A stretch of DNA of 64,000 nt from Amycolatopsis saalfeldensis (GTDB taxonomy: Bacteria > Actinomycetota > Actinomycetes > Mycobacteriales > Pseudonocardiaceae): NCBI RefSeq assembly GCF_900110575.1, contig NZ_FOEF01000004.1:62001-126000 (forward strand), read 5' to 3'. Positions 8,670-17,574 of this stretch are shown in pieces. The stretch's first letter is position 1. The number at the start of each line of letters is the position of its first letter. The notes beneath the pieces are model-generated. The model saw only the letters and a program-made list of their open reading frames with translations, was not told the DNA's origin and ran no database searches. A program made the translations under genes and the position numbers.

Positions 8670-9743
8670 TTGACCGCACCTGGGAAAACCGCGCTGGTCA
8701 ACGTCCGGGTCTTCGACGGCCACCGGCTCACCGAGCCCCGCACGGTGGTGATCGACGGCCCGGTGATCGGCACCGACCCCACTGGCGCGCAGGAGGTCGA
8801 CGGCGCCGGGGCGGTGCTGCTGCCCGGCCTGATCGACGCCCACGTCCACCTGCACGGACCGGAGAGCCTCGACGCGCTGGCCCGCTGGGGCGTGACGACC
8901 GGGCTGGACATGGCGTGCTGGCCCCCCGAGCTGATCAAGTCCCTGCACGAGCTCACCGGCACCGCCGACTTCCGCACCGCCGGCCTGCCGGCGATCGGGC
9001 CCGACGGCAATCACGCCCGGCTGCTGGGCCTGCCGGCCGAAGCGGTCATCCTCACTCCCGAGGACGCCCGCCGGCACGTCGAGGCGCGGGTCGCCGAGGG
9101 CGTCGACTACATCAAGGGGGTCGCGGAGGCCCCCGGTGACGGCGGCCCTGCCCCGGAGGCGCTCCAGGCCCTGGTCGCCGCCGCCCATGCGCACGGCCTG
9201 AAGACCGTCGTCCACGCGGCGACCGTCGGGGCCTGCACCGTGGCCGCCGGGTCGGGCGCGGATTTCGTCACCCACGTCCCGGTCAACGGCGTCATCCGGC
9301 CCGAGGACATCGCCGCGATGCGAGCCGGCCACCAGGTCGCCGTGCCCACCCTGACCATGATGGAGGCCCTCCTCGCGGGCCGGGCGCCGATCGACGGCCT
9401 GCTGGCCAGTGTCGCCGGCCTGCACCGGGCCGGCATCGAGGTGCTGGCCGGCACGGATGCCAACGCCCAGCCCGGCGTGCCCGGCGCCGTGCCCCACGGC
9501 GAAAGCCTCCACCACGAACTCGAGCTGCTGGCCCGTGCGGGCCTCAGCCCCGTGGAGGTCCTGCGCTCGGCGACCGTGCTGCCGGCCCGCGCCTTCGGCC
9601 TGACCGACCGCGGCGCCGTCGAACGGGGCCTGCGCGCCGACCTCGTCCTCGTCGACGGTGACCCCACCACGGACATCACCGCCACCCGCGAGATCCGCGC
9701 CGTCTGGTGCGCCGGCCACCAGGTCGCCGGCGCCGGGCGGTAA
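8670..9743 (+). CDS. Amidohydrolase-family metal-dependent hydrolase
   Basis: The 357-aa enzyme carries the metal-binding HVHLH (residues 58-62), a lysine in DYIKG (149) that may be the carbamylated bridging Lys, further His in VVHAA and THV, and the Asp of AGTDANAQPG. It belongs to the imidazolonepropionase/prolidase-like branch of amidohydrolases acting on cyclic amides or similar bonds. The TTG start at 8670 is supported by a GAGGAGG ribosome site at about 8655-8661. The SnoaL-like gene follows after 22 bp, and TetR control is likely. Confidence 0.87.
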   Translation: MTAPGKTALVNVRVFDGHRLTEPRTVVIDGPVIGTDPTGAQEVDGAGAVLLPGLIDAHVHLHGPESLDALARWGVTTGLDMACWPPELIKSLHELTGTADFRTAGLPAIGPDGNHARLLGLPAEAVILTPEDARRHVEARVAEGVDYIKGVAEAPGDGGPAPEALQALVAAAHAHGLKTVVHAATVGACTVAAGSGADFVTHVPVNGVIRPEDIAAMRAGHQVAVPTLTMMEALLAGRAPIDGLLASVAGLHRAGIEVLAGTDANAQPGVPGAVPHGESLHHELELLARAGLSPVEVLRSATVLPARAFGLTDRGAVERGLRADLVLVDGDPTTDITATREIRAVWCAGHQVAGAGR

Positions 9744-9765
9744 TCCTTCCACCGAAAGGGAAAAC

Positions 9766-10350
9766 GTGAGCAGCGAGATTACCGAAATCACCCAGCTCGT
9801 CCTGCACGAGCGACAGGGCCGGGACCGCGGCTGGTGGGACCAGATGCGGTCCTGTTTCCACGACGACGCGACCGTCCGCCTGAGCTGGTTCCGCGGCAGC
9901 GGCGCCGGATTCGTGGCCGAGTCGGAGAAAATGGCCGGCCGCGGTGACACCGCCGTCCACCGGCTCAGCCCGCCCGTGGTGCACTGCCGGGGCGACCGCG
10001 CGCTGGCCGAGGTGCCTGCCGTCATCGAGATGCGCACCGTCCTCGACGGCACCGAGGTCGACCTCGCCTCGGCCGCCCGTCTCAACTACCGCGTCGAACG
10101 CCGCGGCGGCCGCTGGCTGCTGGCCTCCCTCGACCCCGTCTACGAACGCGATTCCCTGACTGCCGCCCATCCCGGCGTCCGGCTCGACGTCGGCCCGGCG
10201 GACCTCGCCGAATACCGGCCTTCGTACCGTTTCCTCTCCTACCTGCTCTCCCGGCGCGGCTACACCATCGGCGACGACCTCTACGGAGACGACCGCCCCG
10301 ACCAGGCCACCGCCTTCTACGACGACGCTCGCAACTGGCTCGGCGGGTAA
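9766..10350 (+). CDS. SnoaL-like (NTF2-fold) protein
   Basis: The product is 194 aa, starting at GTG 9766 behind GAAAGGG. It looks like a SnoaL_4-type NTF2 fold: a helical start (ITQLVLHERQGRDRGWWDQM), then FHDDATVRLSW, then strand-rich sequence with YRVERRGGRWLLASLDPVYERD. Such proteins can be isomerases, cyclases or dehydratases of small molecules. It is co-transcribed with the amidohydrolase, so the two probably act on one compound. The exact reaction is unknown. Confidence 0.8.
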   Translation: MSSEITEITQLVLHERQGRDRGWWDQMRSCFHDDATVRLSWFRGSGAGFVAESEKMAGRGDTAVHRLSPPVVHCRGDRALAEVPAVIEMRTVLDGTEVDLASAARLNYRVERRGGRWLLASLDPVYERDSLTAAHPGVRLDVGPADLAEYRPSYRFLSYLLSRRGYTIGDDLYGDDRPDQATAFYDDARNWLGG

Positions 10351-10566
10351 CCGGGCCGGTTTGCCCCGGGCGGGTCTTTGCGGCATCTTTACGCGTGGAG
10401 CGCCGGGAAGTCTGGTCGGCCTGCTCGTGCCCGGCCGGGTGACGGGCCGGTCCGCCGAACCCGGGGAGTCCGATGGCGCTGGTGCTGGGGTCGTCCCCGT
10501 CAGGAAAACGACAGGAGCGGCCCATGAATCCCGGCGCCGCGCCCCCGGTGGCCGTAGCCTTGGCCC

Positions 10567-11007
10567 ATGCGCGCCGCCGAGATGGCCGAGGATTACCCGG
10601 TCGTGGAGCTGGATTCCGACGCGCTGGCCGCCGCCCGGCTGCTGGCGCAGCGGCGGCTGCCCGGGCTGGTGGTGATCGACGCGACCGGCTGCCCGCAGTC
10701 GGTGCTGCCGGCGTCGGAGGTGGTGCAGTTCCTGGTGCCGCCGTACGTGCGCGACGATCCCTCGCTGGCCGGGGTGCTGAACGAGTCGATGGCCGATCGC
10801 ATCGCGGACAAGCTGGGCGGGCGGCGGGTCCGGGACCTGCTGCCGGACGAGCCCGCGGAGCTGCCGCGGGTGAACGCCGACGACACCGTGGTGGAGGTCG
10901 CGGCGATGATGGCCCGGCTCAAGTGCCCGCTGGTCGCGGTCATGGAAGGCCGGACGCTGCTCGGCGTGGTCTCGGCGTCGCGGCTGCTGGAGCTCGCGTT
11001 GCGCTGA
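10567..11007 (+). CDS. CBS-domain protein
   Basis: The 146-aa protein consists essentially of two CBS motifs. One covers residues about 8-60 ([21 protein letters not shown]), the other about 88-146 ([25 protein letters not shown]...[15 protein letters not shown]). CBS pairs bind adenine nucleotides and act as energy or ionic-strength sensors. It is followed 16 bp later by an ArsB/NhaD-type permease, so it may be a separate regulatory subunit for that transporter. The start is uncertain: ATG 10582 is an alternative and no good ribosome site is seen for either. Confidence 0.8.
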   Translation: MRAAEMAEDYPVVELDSDALAAARLLAQRRLPGLVVIDATGCPQSVLPASEVVQFLVPPYVRDDPSLAGVLNESMADRIADKLGGRRVRDLLPDEPAELPRVNADDTVVEVAAMMARLKCPLVAVMEGRTLLGVVSASRLLELALR

Positions 11008-11023
11008 AGCCGGTGGCGGCGCG

Positions 11024-12313
11024 ATGAGCACCGTCATCGCGATCACCGTGTTCGTGGTCGCCTACCTGTTCATCGCCACCGAGAAGATCCCGAAGATGAC
11101 CGCCGCGCTGGCCGGCGCGGGTGTGGTGCTCGCGACCGGGGTGAGCGGTTCGGCCGACGCGTTCTTCTCCGAGGACACGGGCGTCGACTGGAACGTGGTC
11201 TTCCTGCTGCTGGGCATGATGATCATCGTCGGGATCCTGCGCCGCACCGGGGTGTTCGAGTTCGTCGCGATCTGGGCGGCCAAGCGCGCCAAGGGCTCCC
11301 CGCTCCGGATCATGATCCTGCTGGTGCTGATCACCGCGGTCGCCTCGGCGTTCCTCGACAACGTGACGACGGTGCTGCTGATCGCCCCGGTGACGCTGCT
11401 GGTCTGCGACCGGCTCGACATCAAGCCCGCGCCGTTCCTGATCGCCGAGGTCTTCGCGTCGAACATCGGCGGCACGGCGACGCTGATCGGCGACCCGCCG
11501 AACATCATCATCGGCAGCCGCGCCGGGCTGACGTTCAACGACTTCCTGCTCAACCTCGCGCCGATCGTGGCGATCGAGCTGGTGGTGCTCGTGCTGGTGC
11601 TGCCGCGGCTGTTCCGCGGTTCGTTCGCCGTCGACCCCGAGCGGGTCGCCGACGTGCTGGCGCTGAACGAGCGCGAGGCGATCCGGGAACCCCGGCTGCT
11701 GCTTGAATCCGGCCTCGTCCTGCTGCTCGTGTTCGCCGGGTTCGTGCTGCACTCGGTGGTCCACCTGGACCCCTCGGTGGTCGCGCTGCTCGGCGCCGGC
11801 CTGCTGGTCCTGGTGTCGGGCACACAGCCGAAGCAGTACCTCGCCGGCGTCGAGTGGGAGACGCTGCTGTTCTTCGCCGGCCTGTTCATCATGATCGGGG
11901 CGCTGGTCAAGACCGGCGTGATCGACCGGCTCGCCCACCTGGCCGCGGACGCCACCGGCGGCAACGCGCTGCTCGCGGTGTTCCTGATCCTCGGGGTCTC
12001 GGCGCTGCTGTCCGGCGTGATCGACAACATCCCTTACGTGGCGACGATGAGCCCGCTCGTCCTCGCGCTCACGAACGACATCCCGGACCCGTCGCACTCG
12101 GCGTCGCTGTGGTGGTCGCTGGCCCTGGGCGCGGACTTCGGCGGCAACATGACCGCGGTGGGCGCCAGCGCCAACGTGGTGATGCTGGGCATCGCGGCCC
12201 GCTCGGGCTCGCCGATCTCGTTCTGGGAGTTCACCCGGAAGGGCGCGATCGTCACGCTGATCACCGTCGCGGTGGCGGCGCCGTACCTCTGGCTGCGCTA
12301 CTTCGTGCTGTGA
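11024..12313 (+). CDS. ArsB/NhaD-superfamily permease
   Basis: The protein is a 429-aa integral membrane protein with roughly 11-12 hydrophobic segments. Conserved features of the ion-transporter superfamily are visible: [13 protein letters not shown] and the re-entrant [15 protein letters not shown] loop (about 145-160), with a repeat-like [13 protein letters not shown] and [19 protein letters not shown] in the second half. The family includes arsenite and Na+/H+ exporters and divalent-anion carriers. Specificity is not readable here. The preceding CBS protein and following ClC channel suggest an ion-homeostasis group. Confidence 0.85.
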   Translation: MSTVIAITVFVVAYLFIATEKIPKMTAALAGAGVVLATGVSGSADAFFSEDTGVDWNVVFLLLGMMIIVGILRRTGVFEFVAIWAAKRAKGSPLRIMILLVLITAVASAFLDNVTTVLLIAPVTLLVCDRLDIKPAPFLIAEVFASNIGGTATLIGDPPNIIIGSRAGLTFNDFLLNLAPIVAIELVVLVLVLPRLFRGSFAVDPERVADVLALNEREAIREPRLLLESGLVLLLVFAGFVLHSVVHLDPSVVALLGAGLLVLVSGTQPKQYLAGVEWETLLFFAGLFIMIGALVKTGVIDRLAHLAADATGGNALLAVFLILGVSALLSGVIDNIPYVATMSPLVLALTNDIPDPSHSASLWWSLALGADFGGNMTAVGASANVVMLGIAARSGSPISFWEFTRKGAIVTLITVAVAAPYLWLRYFVL

Positions 12314-12343
12314 GTTATCCCTCGCCGTAGCCCAGGACAAGTG

Positions 12344-12356
12344 TTGCATACTGCAA
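12344..12356. promoter_or_regulatory. Candidate operator or 5'-leader palindrome
   Basis: A perfect inverted repeat, TTGCA-TAC-TGCAA, lies just before the likely ATG of the ClC gene and covers one of the possible start codons. In DNA of this GC content an AT-balanced palindrome is conspicuous. It may be a GntR- or MarR-type operator acting on the channel gene. Confidence 0.4.
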
Positions 12357-12364
12357 TGGTGTCC

Positions 12365-14125
12365 ATGGGTGATGATATGACCGGGCGACGGCCGGTGGTG
12401 CCGGCGCGGCCGCCGTTCGGGCGGTGGCTGCGGGAGAGCACGAGCGGGCTGATCGGCCTGGCACTGGTGATCGGCGCGGGCGCCGGGCTGGGCGCGGTGG
12501 TCTTCCGGTGGCTGATCACGACGTTCACCCACCTGTTCTCCGGGCAGGCGGACTACTCGGCCGCGGGCCGGGTGGCGCATCCGTGGTTTCCCGCGCTGGG
12601 GCCGTGGTTCCTGCTGCTGGCGCCGGTGGTCGCCGGGCTGGTCTACGGGCCGCTGGTGCAGAAATTCGCGCCGGAAGCCCGCGGGCACGGCGTGCCCGAA
12701 GTCATGTACGCGGTCGCGGAACGGGGTGGCCGGATCCCGGCGCAGGTCAGTGCGGTCAAGGCACTCGCGTCCGCGCTGACGATCGGCTCGGGCGGCTCGG
12801 TCGGCCGGGAGGGGCCGATCGTGCAGATCGGCTCGGCGCTCGGGTCGACGCTGGGGCGGGTGGCCAAGCTGCCCGAATCGCGCCTGCGGGTGCTGGTGGC
12901 GTGCGGCGCGGCGGGCGGGATCGCGGCCACCTTCAACGCGCCGCTGGCCGGGCCGTTCTTCGCGATGGAACTGATCCTGCGCGACTTCGCGGCGGAATCG
13001 TTCGGCGCGGTCGTGCTGGCCAGCGTGACGGCGAGCGTGGTCGGGCGGGCGGTGTTCGGCGACGTGCCGTTCCTCGACCTGCCGCCGTTCACCTTGCGCA
13101 ATCCGGTGGAGTACCTGCTGTTCATCGTGCTCGGACTGGTGGTCGGGGCGTGCGGGGTGCTGTTCACGCGGGTGCTGTACCTGGTCGAGGATCTGTGCGA
13201 CCGGCTGTGGCGCGGCCCCGAGTGGCTGCGCCCCGCGGTCGGCGGCGTGTTCCTCGGCGGGCTGCTGTTGCTGCTGCCGCAGATGTACGGCGTGGGGTAC
13301 CCGGTGCTGCAGAACGCGGTGGAGGGCAAGTACGTCCTCGGCTTCCTGCTCCTGCTGCTGGCCGGCAAGCTCGTGGCGACCAGCCTGACGATCGGGATCG
13401 GCGGCTCGGGCGGGGTGTTCGCGCCTTCGCTGTTCATCGGCGCGATGGCCGGGACGGCGTTCGGCATCGTCGTGCACACGTGGCTGCCGGGGGTGACCGC
13501 TTCACCCGGCGTCTACGGGCTGATCGGCATGGGCGCGGCGTTCGCCGGCGCGGCCCGGGCGCCGATCACCGCGGTGATCGTGCTGTTCGAGCTGACCGGC
13601 CAGTACACGATCATCCTGCCGATGCTGACCGCGATCGTGATCGCCACCGCGACCAGCCGGGCACTGGGCAAGGACACGATCTACACGCTCAAGCTGCGCC
13701 GCCGCGGCGTGGACCTCGACCGGAGCCCCGGCGCGCGCAGGCTGGCCGGCACCCGCGTCGAGGCGGTGGCCGAGCCGCTGCCGGAACCGCTGGACCCGGG
13801 CCTCCCGCTGGAACGGGCGGCGCACGCGCTGGCCGTGTCCGGGCACGGGATCCTGCCGGTGGTCGGGGCGGACGGGTGTTACCAGGGCTGTGTCACGGCG
13901 CGCGCGGTCGCGGAGGCCCTGGCCGATCAGCACGAGGGCGTGGTCGGCGACCTCGCGGAACTGCCGCCGCTGGTCACGGGCGAGAGCAGCCTGGCCGACG
14001 CGTTGACGGCGCTGACGAACGCACCCGGCACAGGCCTGCCGGTGCTGGCCGGGGAGGGTCGGCTGAGCGGCTGGGTCACCCACCAGGCCGTGCTCACCGC
14101 GCTTGAGCCGGCCACGGCGCAGTAG
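12365..14125 (+). CDS. ClC-family chloride channel/antiporter with C-terminal CBS pair
   Basis: The protein is about 586 aa from the ATG at 12365; in-frame starts also exist at 12341, 12356 and 12377. The ClC selectivity motifs are present: GSGGSVGREGPIVQIG (about 145-160), then GIGGSGGVFAPSLFIGA (about 345-362) and GMGAAFAGAARAPITAVI. The soluble C-terminus (about 460-586) contains two CBS motifs (GHGILPVVG...GCVTARAVAEAL and GTGLPVLAGEGRLSGWVTHQAV). It mediates Cl- flux, possibly Cl-/H+ exchange. It closes the CBS/permease/channel cluster. Confidence 0.9.
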   Translation: MGDDMTGRRPVVPARPPFGRWLRESTSGLIGLALVIGAGAGLGAVVFRWLITTFTHLFSGQADYSAAGRVAHPWFPALGPWFLLLAPVVAGLVYGPLVQKFAPEARGHGVPEVMYAVAERGGRIPAQVSAVKALASALTIGSGGSVGREGPIVQIGSALGSTLGRVAKLPESRLRVLVACGAAGGIAATFNAPLAGPFFAMELILRDFAAESFGAVVLASVTASVVGRAVFGDVPFLDLPPFTLRNPVEYLLFIVLGLVVGACGVLFTRVLYLVEDLCDRLWRGPEWLRPAVGGVFLGGLLLLLPQMYGVGYPVLQNAVEGKYVLGFLLLLLAGKLVATSLTIGIGGSGGVFAPSLFIGAMAGTAFGIVVHTWLPGVTASPGVYGLIGMGAAFAGAARAPITAVIVLFELTGQYTIILPMLTAIVIATATSRALGKDTIYTLKLRRRGVDLDRSPGARRLAGTRVEAVAEPLPEPLDPGLPLERAAHALAVSGHGILPVVGADGCYQGCVTARAVAEALADQHEGVVGDLAELPPLVTGESSLADALTALTNAPGTGLPVLAGEGRLSGWVTHQAVLTALEPATAQ

Positions 14126-14173
14126 GTGGTTTTGGCGCCACCGCGCCATTCCGGGCCGGGGGAGTGGGGCTGG

Positions 14174-14665
14174 TCAGGCCCAGATGGCTTCGGCGGCGGT
14201 GCCGGCCGGGGGCTCGCCACCGGCCTCGGCGAAGGCGGAGAGGACCTCGACCAGGCCGTGGCGCGCGTGCTCGGGCATCTTGGACACGATCTTGGCGATC
14301 TCGCGGCGGCGGCGGTTGGTGACCAGCCGCACGACCCGCGCGCCCTCGGCGGTCAGCTCGATCACGATCTCCCGGCGTGAGGCCGGATTGTCCTGCCGGG
14401 CCACGAGCCCGGCGGTGACCAGCCGGTCGACCATGCGGCTGGCGGTCGAGGGGGTGACCCCGAGCAGCTCGGCCAGCGCCGCGTGCTTCAGCGGCCCGCG
14501 GGAGTGCAGGATCACCAGCAGCCGGAACTGCGGCAGCGTGACGAGGTCGCCGGCCGCGGTGATGGAGCGGGCGGAGACGGCCACCAGCAGCCGGGACGCG
14601 GTGAGCACGGCGTCGGTGACCGCGTCGACGTCGGCGCCGGCCGCGGTGGTCGGAGGGCGAGGCAT
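14174..14665 (-). CDS. MarR-family transcriptional regulator
   Basis: The 163-aa regulator has a MarR winged helix at residues about 45-110: TLPQFRLLVILHSRGPLKHAALAELLGVTPSTASRMVDRLVTAGLV. Starting at ATG 14665 gives a normal family length. It converges with the ClC gene, and no neighbour shares its promoter. The C-terminal tail ends with a likely helix (VEVLSAFAEAGG). Confidence 0.85.
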   Translation of the reverse strand: MPRPPTTAAGADVDAVTDAVLTASRLLVAVSARSITAAGDLVTLPQFRLLVILHSRGPLKHAALAELLGVTPSTASRMVDRLVTAGLVARQDNPASRREIVIELTAEGARVVRLVTNRRRREIAKIVSKMPEHARHGLVEVLSAFAEAGGEPPAGTAAEAIWA

Positions 14666-14763
14666 GCCCCCAGTGTGCCGCGCGCCGCCGGATCGCGCCC
14701 GCAAGGCCGGGTTCCGGGTCTTGGCCTCGGCGACTGTTGTTTTGGCCAACAGTGTCCGGGGCG

Positions 14764-15918
14764 TCACTCGTCCTGGCGGATCGCTGTGTACAGCGCGCTC
14801 AAGACGCGGCTGTGATCGGCGTCGGCCTGGGGTGGCGGGAGGAAACGACGGCGCAGGAACGCGTAGGACACCCCGTTGCGCGGGTCGGCCAGCGCCTGTT
14901 GCCCGCCGGCTCCGCTGTGCCCGAAGGCGCCTTGGCCGAGCACGGGGTAGCTCTCGGCGGCGGCGTGGAAGCCGACGGCCCAGGCTTTGCGCCGGCGCAG
15001 CACGAGATCCCAGCCGGCGGACTGGATCTGGCCGAACGCGGCGGCGGTGTCCGGGGTGAGCAGCGGGGCCGCGCCGTCGGTGGGGCTGATGGCCGCCGCG
15101 TAGAGCCTGGCCAGGCTGCGGGCGGTGCCGATGCCGCCGAACGAGGCCGGGCCTTTGGTCCGGACCACGGGGAGGTTCGGCAGCTCCCACACTTCGCGGT
15201 TACGCGGGTGGTGGCGGTTGAAGGCGATGCCTTCGAGGCTGTCCGGGGCGGTGGCGGCCGCCGCGAGATCGCGGAGCCGTTCGGGGGTGGCGATCATGGG
15301 CTGGGCGGGCAGGAAACGGTGCTCCTGGCCGGCCGGCAGCCCGAGGTGCAGGTCCAGCTGGTACGGGTCTCGCAGGCGGGACGCGAACAGGCTCTGCACC
15401 GTCTCCCCGGTCGCGCGGCGCACGACTTCCCCGCTCAGCGCCGCGGCTACCAGCGCGTGGTAACCCGAAGCGGTCCCCGGCCGCCAGAACGGGCGTTGCG
15501 CGCCGAGCCGTTCGGCGACGACGCGGTCGTCGGCCAGCTCCTCCATGCTGAAGCCCGCGTCCGCCCCGGCCAGCCCGGCCTGGTGCGAAAGCAGCTCACG
15601 CAGCCGGATCTCGCGCTTGCCGCGCACCCCGAACTCCGGCCAGTAGTGGCTGACCCGCTCGTCGAGGTCCAGCACCCCGCCCTGGACCAGCAGGGCGACG
15701 ACCAGATGGGCCACCCCCTTGCTCGCGGAGTAGATCCCCAGCAGCGAATCACGCGTGGTTTCCGCCCCGGCCCACAGGTCGACCACCGGCTCGCCCCGGT
15801 GGCAGGCCGCCACCTGCGCGCCCAGATCGGCCCCCTCGGCCGCCAGCACGGCCGCGAACTCCTCGCGCACGGGCTCGAAACCCGCCGCCACCGTGCCCTG
15901 CACCCCGTGCTCCGTCAT
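14764..15918 (-). CDS. Serine hydrolase, class C beta-lactamase/EstB-like
   Basis: The 384-aa protein belongs to the beta-lactamase superfamily with esterase-type relatives. The nucleophile motif S-A-S-K is at residues 64-67 (YSASKGVAHL), with the HQAGL segment and a YHALV motif standing in for the catalytic Tyr region. No signal peptide is seen, which favours a cytosolic esterase over a secreted antibiotic-destroying enzyme. ATG 15918 is preferred because AGGGG sits just upstream; an in-frame GTG at 15957 is less likely. A TetR gene is divergent across a 21-bp perfect palindrome. Confidence 0.85.
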   Translation of the reverse strand: MTEHGVQGTVAAGFEPVREEFAAVLAAEGADLGAQVAACHRGEPVVDLWAGAETTRDSLLGIYSASKGVAHLVVALLVQGGVLDLDERVSHYWPEFGVRGKREIRLRELLSHQAGLAGADAGFSMEELADDRVVAERLGAQRPFWRPGTASGYHALVAAALSGEVVRRATGETVQSLFASRLRDPYQLDLHLGLPAGQEHRFLPAQPMIATPERLRDLAAAATAPDSLEGIAFNRHHPRNREVWELPNLPVVRTKGPASFGGIGTARSLARLYAAAISPTDGAAPLLTPDTAAAFGQIQSAGWDLVLRRRKAWAVGFHAAAESYPVLGQGAFGHSGAGGQQALADPRNGVSYAFLRRRFLPPPQADADHSRVLSALYTAIRQDE

Positions 15919-15966
15919 CAGTACCCCTGAACGCCGGACTTCCTTGGACACCACCACGTTAGCTCG

Positions 15967-15987
15967 TTAGTGACCATTGGTCACTAA
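15967..15987. promoter_or_regulatory. Perfect palindromic operator for the TetR/esterase pair
   Basis: Left arm TTAGTGACCA (15967-15976) and right arm TGGTCACTAA (15978-15987) are exact reverse complements around one T. The element sits between the divergent beta-lactamase-like gene (start 15918) and the TetR gene (start 16043), where it would block both promoters. Confidence 0.7.
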
Positions 15988-16042
15988 TTCAGTGAGGCGC
16001 GTCTCCCCGCGCGCCGGCCACCGGTGTCGTACGGTGCCGGGC

Positions 16043-16645
16043 ATGACGGATTCGGCGGGGGCGCGCCGCCCGCCCGGCCGGCCGGCGCGGATCAGCCGCG
16101 ACCGGATCGTCGAGGCCGCGTCCTCGGCCGGGAACCTGGACACGCTGACCATGCGGGAGCTGGCCGGTCGCCTCGACGTCAGCCACGGCGCGCTCTACCG
16201 GTGGGTGAAGAACCGCGACGAGCTGTTCGACCTCATCAGCGAAGTCCTCGTCGACCGGATCCTGGCCCCGGAACCGAATAGCGGCCCGGACTGGCGCCCG
16301 CGGCTGACGCGGATCGCGTGGGCCATGCACGACGAGTTCCTCGCCCTCCCGGGCTACGCCACCCGCCTGTCGCGGCCCCACCCGCACAACGCCGACGCGA
16401 TCGGCCGGCTCCGGCACGCGGTCGTCACGGCCTTCCGCGAAGCCGGGATCAGCGCCGGAATGGCCGAGCAGAGCTGGTACACCTTCGTCACTTCGATCGT
16501 CGGCTGGCTCGCGTTCCGGGAGAACCGCCTCGAGCTCGGCCCGGGCGCCCCGCGGTTCGACCTCTTCCTCGACGCCCTCGTGCGGGGGCTCCCGGCCCGC
16601 GAACCCGGTCACTCACCGGCCGGCGACCACCTCTTCGAGCAGTGA
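16043..16645 (+). CDS. TetR-family regulator
   Basis: This 200-aa TetR protein has an N-terminal HTH (residues about 15-65, with MRELAGRLDVSHGALYRWVKNRDELF) and a helical ligand domain. The ATG at 16043 is preferred; an upstream GTG in the same frame lies inside the palindrome. It is divergent from the beta-lactamase-like gene, its likely target. Its 3' end overlaps the convergent NmrA-like gene by about 33 bp. Confidence 0.85.
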   Translation: MTDSAGARRPPGRPARISRDRIVEAASSAGNLDTLTMRELAGRLDVSHGALYRWVKNRDELFDLISEVLVDRILAPEPNSGPDWRPRLTRIAWAMHDEFLALPGYATRLSRPHPHNADAIGRLRHAVVTAFREAGISAGMAEQSWYTFVTSIVGWLAFRENRLELGPGAPRFDLFLDALVRGLPAREPGHSPAGDHLFEQ

Positions 16646-17476
16646 GCGCAGCGGTGCCGCCGGGTGCCCGATCAGCGCGCCGAGGGCCGGGCCGGTCGCG
16701 GCGAACTCGCCCCGCCGGGCCGCCCGGAACATGCCGAGGGTGAACTCCGCCTGGAACTCGGACCGGCCCTGCTCGACCTGCTCGGCCCGCCATTCGTCGT
16801 CGTCGGCGACGACTCGGGTGATGGTCCGCCCGGTCAGCTCGGACAGGAGCTCGGCGACGGACTTCAGGTCGAGCACGTCCGGCGCGGTCAGCGGCGGGGC
16901 GACGCCGTCGAACGGGTTCTCGCCCGCGAGGACGATGGCCGCGGCTTCGGCGAGGTCCGCGTGCGCGGTCCACGAAACCGGCCCGTCGGCGGGCGCGATG
17001 ATGGTGCCCGTCTCGAGGGCCTGGCCGATCAGCCTCGGGACGGTGCTGGCGTAGAAGCCGTTGCGTAAAGACGTGAATTTTCCGCCCTGTGCGGCCAAAT
17101 ACCGCTCGGTGGCGGCGTGGTCGCGCATCGGCAGGAACTCCGAATCCGCCGCGGACGCCTGGTGGCTGGTGTAGACGACGTGCTCGGCGCCGGCGGCGCG
17201 GGCCGCGTCGATGGCGGCCTTGTGCTGGGTTTCGGCCTCCGCGCCCGCGTCGTTGGACGAGACGACGAGAACCTGCTCGGCGCCCTCGAAGGCGTGGGCG
17301 AGCGAGGCGGGGTCGGAGAAGTTGCCCTCCCGGACCCGCACCCCGCGCGCCGCGAGGCCGGCCGCCTTGGCCGCGTCGCGGACGCTGACCGCGACCTGAC
17401 CGGCCGGGACCCGGGTGAGCAGTCGTTCGACGATCTGCGAGCCGAGCCGGCCCGTCGCGCCGGTGATGACGATCAT
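16613..17476 (-). CDS. NmrA-like NAD(P)-binding reductase (QOR2-like)
   Basis: The 287-aa atypical short-chain dehydrogenase has the dinucleotide loop GATGRLG at residues 6-12 and the family features VVYTSHQAS and RNGFYAS. It resembles NAD(P)H:quinone oxidoreductase 2 (YtfG) and NmrA-type redox sensors. Its upstream gap carries two related palindromes. The gene before it on the same strand is a second NmrA-like protein, but a 98-bp gap with operators separates them, so they are probably not one transcript. Confidence 0.83.
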   Translation of the reverse strand: MIVITGATGRLGSQIVERLLTRVPAGQVAVSVRDAAKAAGLAARGVRVREGNFSDPASLAHAFEGAEQVLVVSSNDAGAEAETQHKAAIDAARAAGAEHVVYTSHQASAADSEFLPMRDHAATERYLAAQGGKFTSLRNGFYASTVPRLIGQALETGTIIAPADGPVSWTAHADLAEAAAIVLAGENPFDGVAPPLTAPDVLDLKSVAELLSELTGRTITRVVADDDEWRAEQVEQGRSEFQAEFTLGMFRAARRGEFAATGPALGALIGHPAAPLRSLLEEVVAGR

Positions 17477-17496
17477 CAGCTGGTAACCCCTTCGTG

Positions 17497-17567
17497 GTAT
17501 CAGTGGTACTCAATCCACGTTACCGACGATAAGCCACTGGAAGCAAGAGATTGTTATCACTGATAAC
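17497..17567. promoter_or_regulatory. Paired operator-like palindromes upstream of the QOR2-like gene
   Basis: Site 1 is a perfect GTTATCA-C-TGATAAC at 17553-17567. Site 2 is an imperfect GTATCA-G-TGGTAC at 17497-17509 with the same core. The sites are centred about 57 bp apart in the 98-bp gap before the NmrA-like gene. This suggests cooperative repression by an unlinked or nearby regulator. Confidence 0.5.
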
Positions 17568-17574
17568 GCGACGG

